Positions 30,462-30,806 of a stretch of DNA of 30,806 nucleotides are shown in pieces (within the stretch, counting starts at the first letter, position 1; every line of letters begins with the position of its first letter). The DNA is from JAGLWP01 sp964444095. Lineage in GTDB: Archaea; Nanobdellota; Nanobdellia; Pacearchaeales; GW2011-AR1. The DNA lies in the NCBI GenBank assembly GCA_964444095.1, contig CAYUEW010000006.1, forward strand, positions 1-30,806, read 5' to 3'. The notes beneath the pieces were generated by a model, which had not been told where the DNA came from, made no database searches, and worked only from the letters and a program-made list of their open reading frames with translations. A program made the translations under genes and the position numbers.

Positions 30462-30806
30462 ATGAAAGATAACTTTGATATCTTTTTCAGGCGAAAACCA
30501 TCACTAATGTTGGTCTCTCTGAAGAAGAATAACCGAATGAGATACGGCAGTATTTTGGCTAAAGAAGTAGATTGTACTTATAGCCACGCAGTAAAGATTC
30601 TGCAAACGTTGCAAGACCTAGACCTTGTTGAATTTGATCGAAAAGGCCTTTTGACCATGGCAAATGCTGGACCCGATACAAATGGAAGCCAATTTTTTAT
30701 CACAACCGCCGCAACGCCTTGGCTAAATATGAAACATACAATATTTGGCGAAGTTATAAGTGACTATACTGTTGTTGAAAAAATCGAAAACGCAGAAACA
30801 GGGCTC
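30462..30806 (+). CDS. Open frame joining a winged-helix domain to a half cyclophilin (runs off the window)
   Basis: 115 codons without a stop from the ATG at 30462 to the window end. Residues 1-63 (MKDNFDIFFRRKPSLMLVSL..., SILAKEVDCTYSHAVKILQTLQDLDLVEFDRKG) are a winged helix of the MarR/ArsR type seen in small DPANN regulators. From about residue 62 the frame becomes cyclophilin peptidyl-prolyl isomerase: GLLTMANAGPDTNGSQFFITT, TPWLNMKHTIFGEV and VVEKIEN. The cyclophilin N-terminal half, with the catalytic Arg and the F-x-x-Q segment, is missing. The junction KGLLTM suits both families, the kind of place where an assembler or a recombination event could join them. I trust both domains, not the fusion. 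Confidence 0.75.
   Translation, partial: MKDNFDIFFRRKPSLMLVSLKKNNRMRYGSILAKEVDCTYSHAVKILQTLQDLDLVEFDRKGLLTMANAGPDTNGSQFFITTAATPWLNMKHTIFGEVISDYTVVEKIENAETGL

Noticed and set aside
1..30806. CRISPR arrays, insertion sequences, prophage or rRNA
   Set aside because: I saw no regularly spaced repeats, transposase, integrase or phage structural genes, and no rRNA sequence on either strand.

Overview
The window looks like a contig from a small-genome, AT-rich archaeon of the DPANN type (Pacearchaeota/Woesearchaeota-like). The archaeal assignment rests on recognisable TBP, MCM, aIF1A, aIF2-beta, aRF1, Rpo11, RadB, an Nre-family repair protein, archaeal ATP-dependent DNA ligase, eL15, NAC, Sec61-beta, an intron-bearing tRNA-Ile, and TATA boxes lying 20-33 nt upstream of start codons with no Shine-Dalgarno sequence (leaderless genes). 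The DPANN placement is an inference from gene compactness, the set of small helical orphans and base composition. I found no rRNA, CRISPR array, IS element or prophage.

Layout. 1-963: the 3' part of ftsZ (with an in-frame TGA at the window edge), a hairpin-rich spacer and a small lipoprotein-like gene. 979-1647: nitroreductase-family gene and tRNA-Asn(GTT). 1680-6847 (minus): an information-processing block of Pno1-like KH protein, aIF1A, DUF424, a DUF5679-like zinc ribbon, aIF2-beta, an RPA-like OB protein, MCM and TBP. 6909-10337 (minus): C39-like cysteine peptidase, DNA ligase, desulforedoxin overlapping DUF5661, and ribosomal protein eL15. 10442-12747: intron-containing tRNA-Ile(GAT), a zinc-ribbon/HSP20-like protein, an MFS transporter and tRNA-Gly(CCC). 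12796-14507 (plus): MetRS and its separate tRNA-binding domain. 14508-16249 (minus): MinD with two tandem, mutually paralogous helical proteins. 16347-17053: a small Cys-containing orphan, NAC and a 52-aa Sec61-beta. 17133-23111 (plus): ValRS, aRF1, ScpB, a membrane GT2 glycosyltransferase and a membrane-anchored thioredoxin-fold-like protein. 23163-26557 (plus): MBF1-like regulator, Rpo11, NUDIX, RadB and Nre; the last three overlap. 26554-29708 (minus): topoisomerase IA translationally coupled to a helical protein with a HEPN-like Rx4H motif. 29748-30356 (minus): metallophosphatase. 30462-end (plus): an open frame joining a winged-helix domain to the C-terminal half of a cyclophilin.

Most genes are core housekeeping genes. 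The parts that look least described are: the MinD plus helical-paralogue operon, the TopA plus HEPN-like pair, the desulforedoxin/DUF5661 pair, the NUDIX-RadB-Nre overlap operon with a possible PCNA-binding tail on Nre, and the fused or chimeric wHTH-cyclophilin frame. Both window ends carry suspicious coding anomalies (a stop within ftsZ and the half-cyclophilin fusion). I read these as likely contig-edge assembly problems until shown otherwise.
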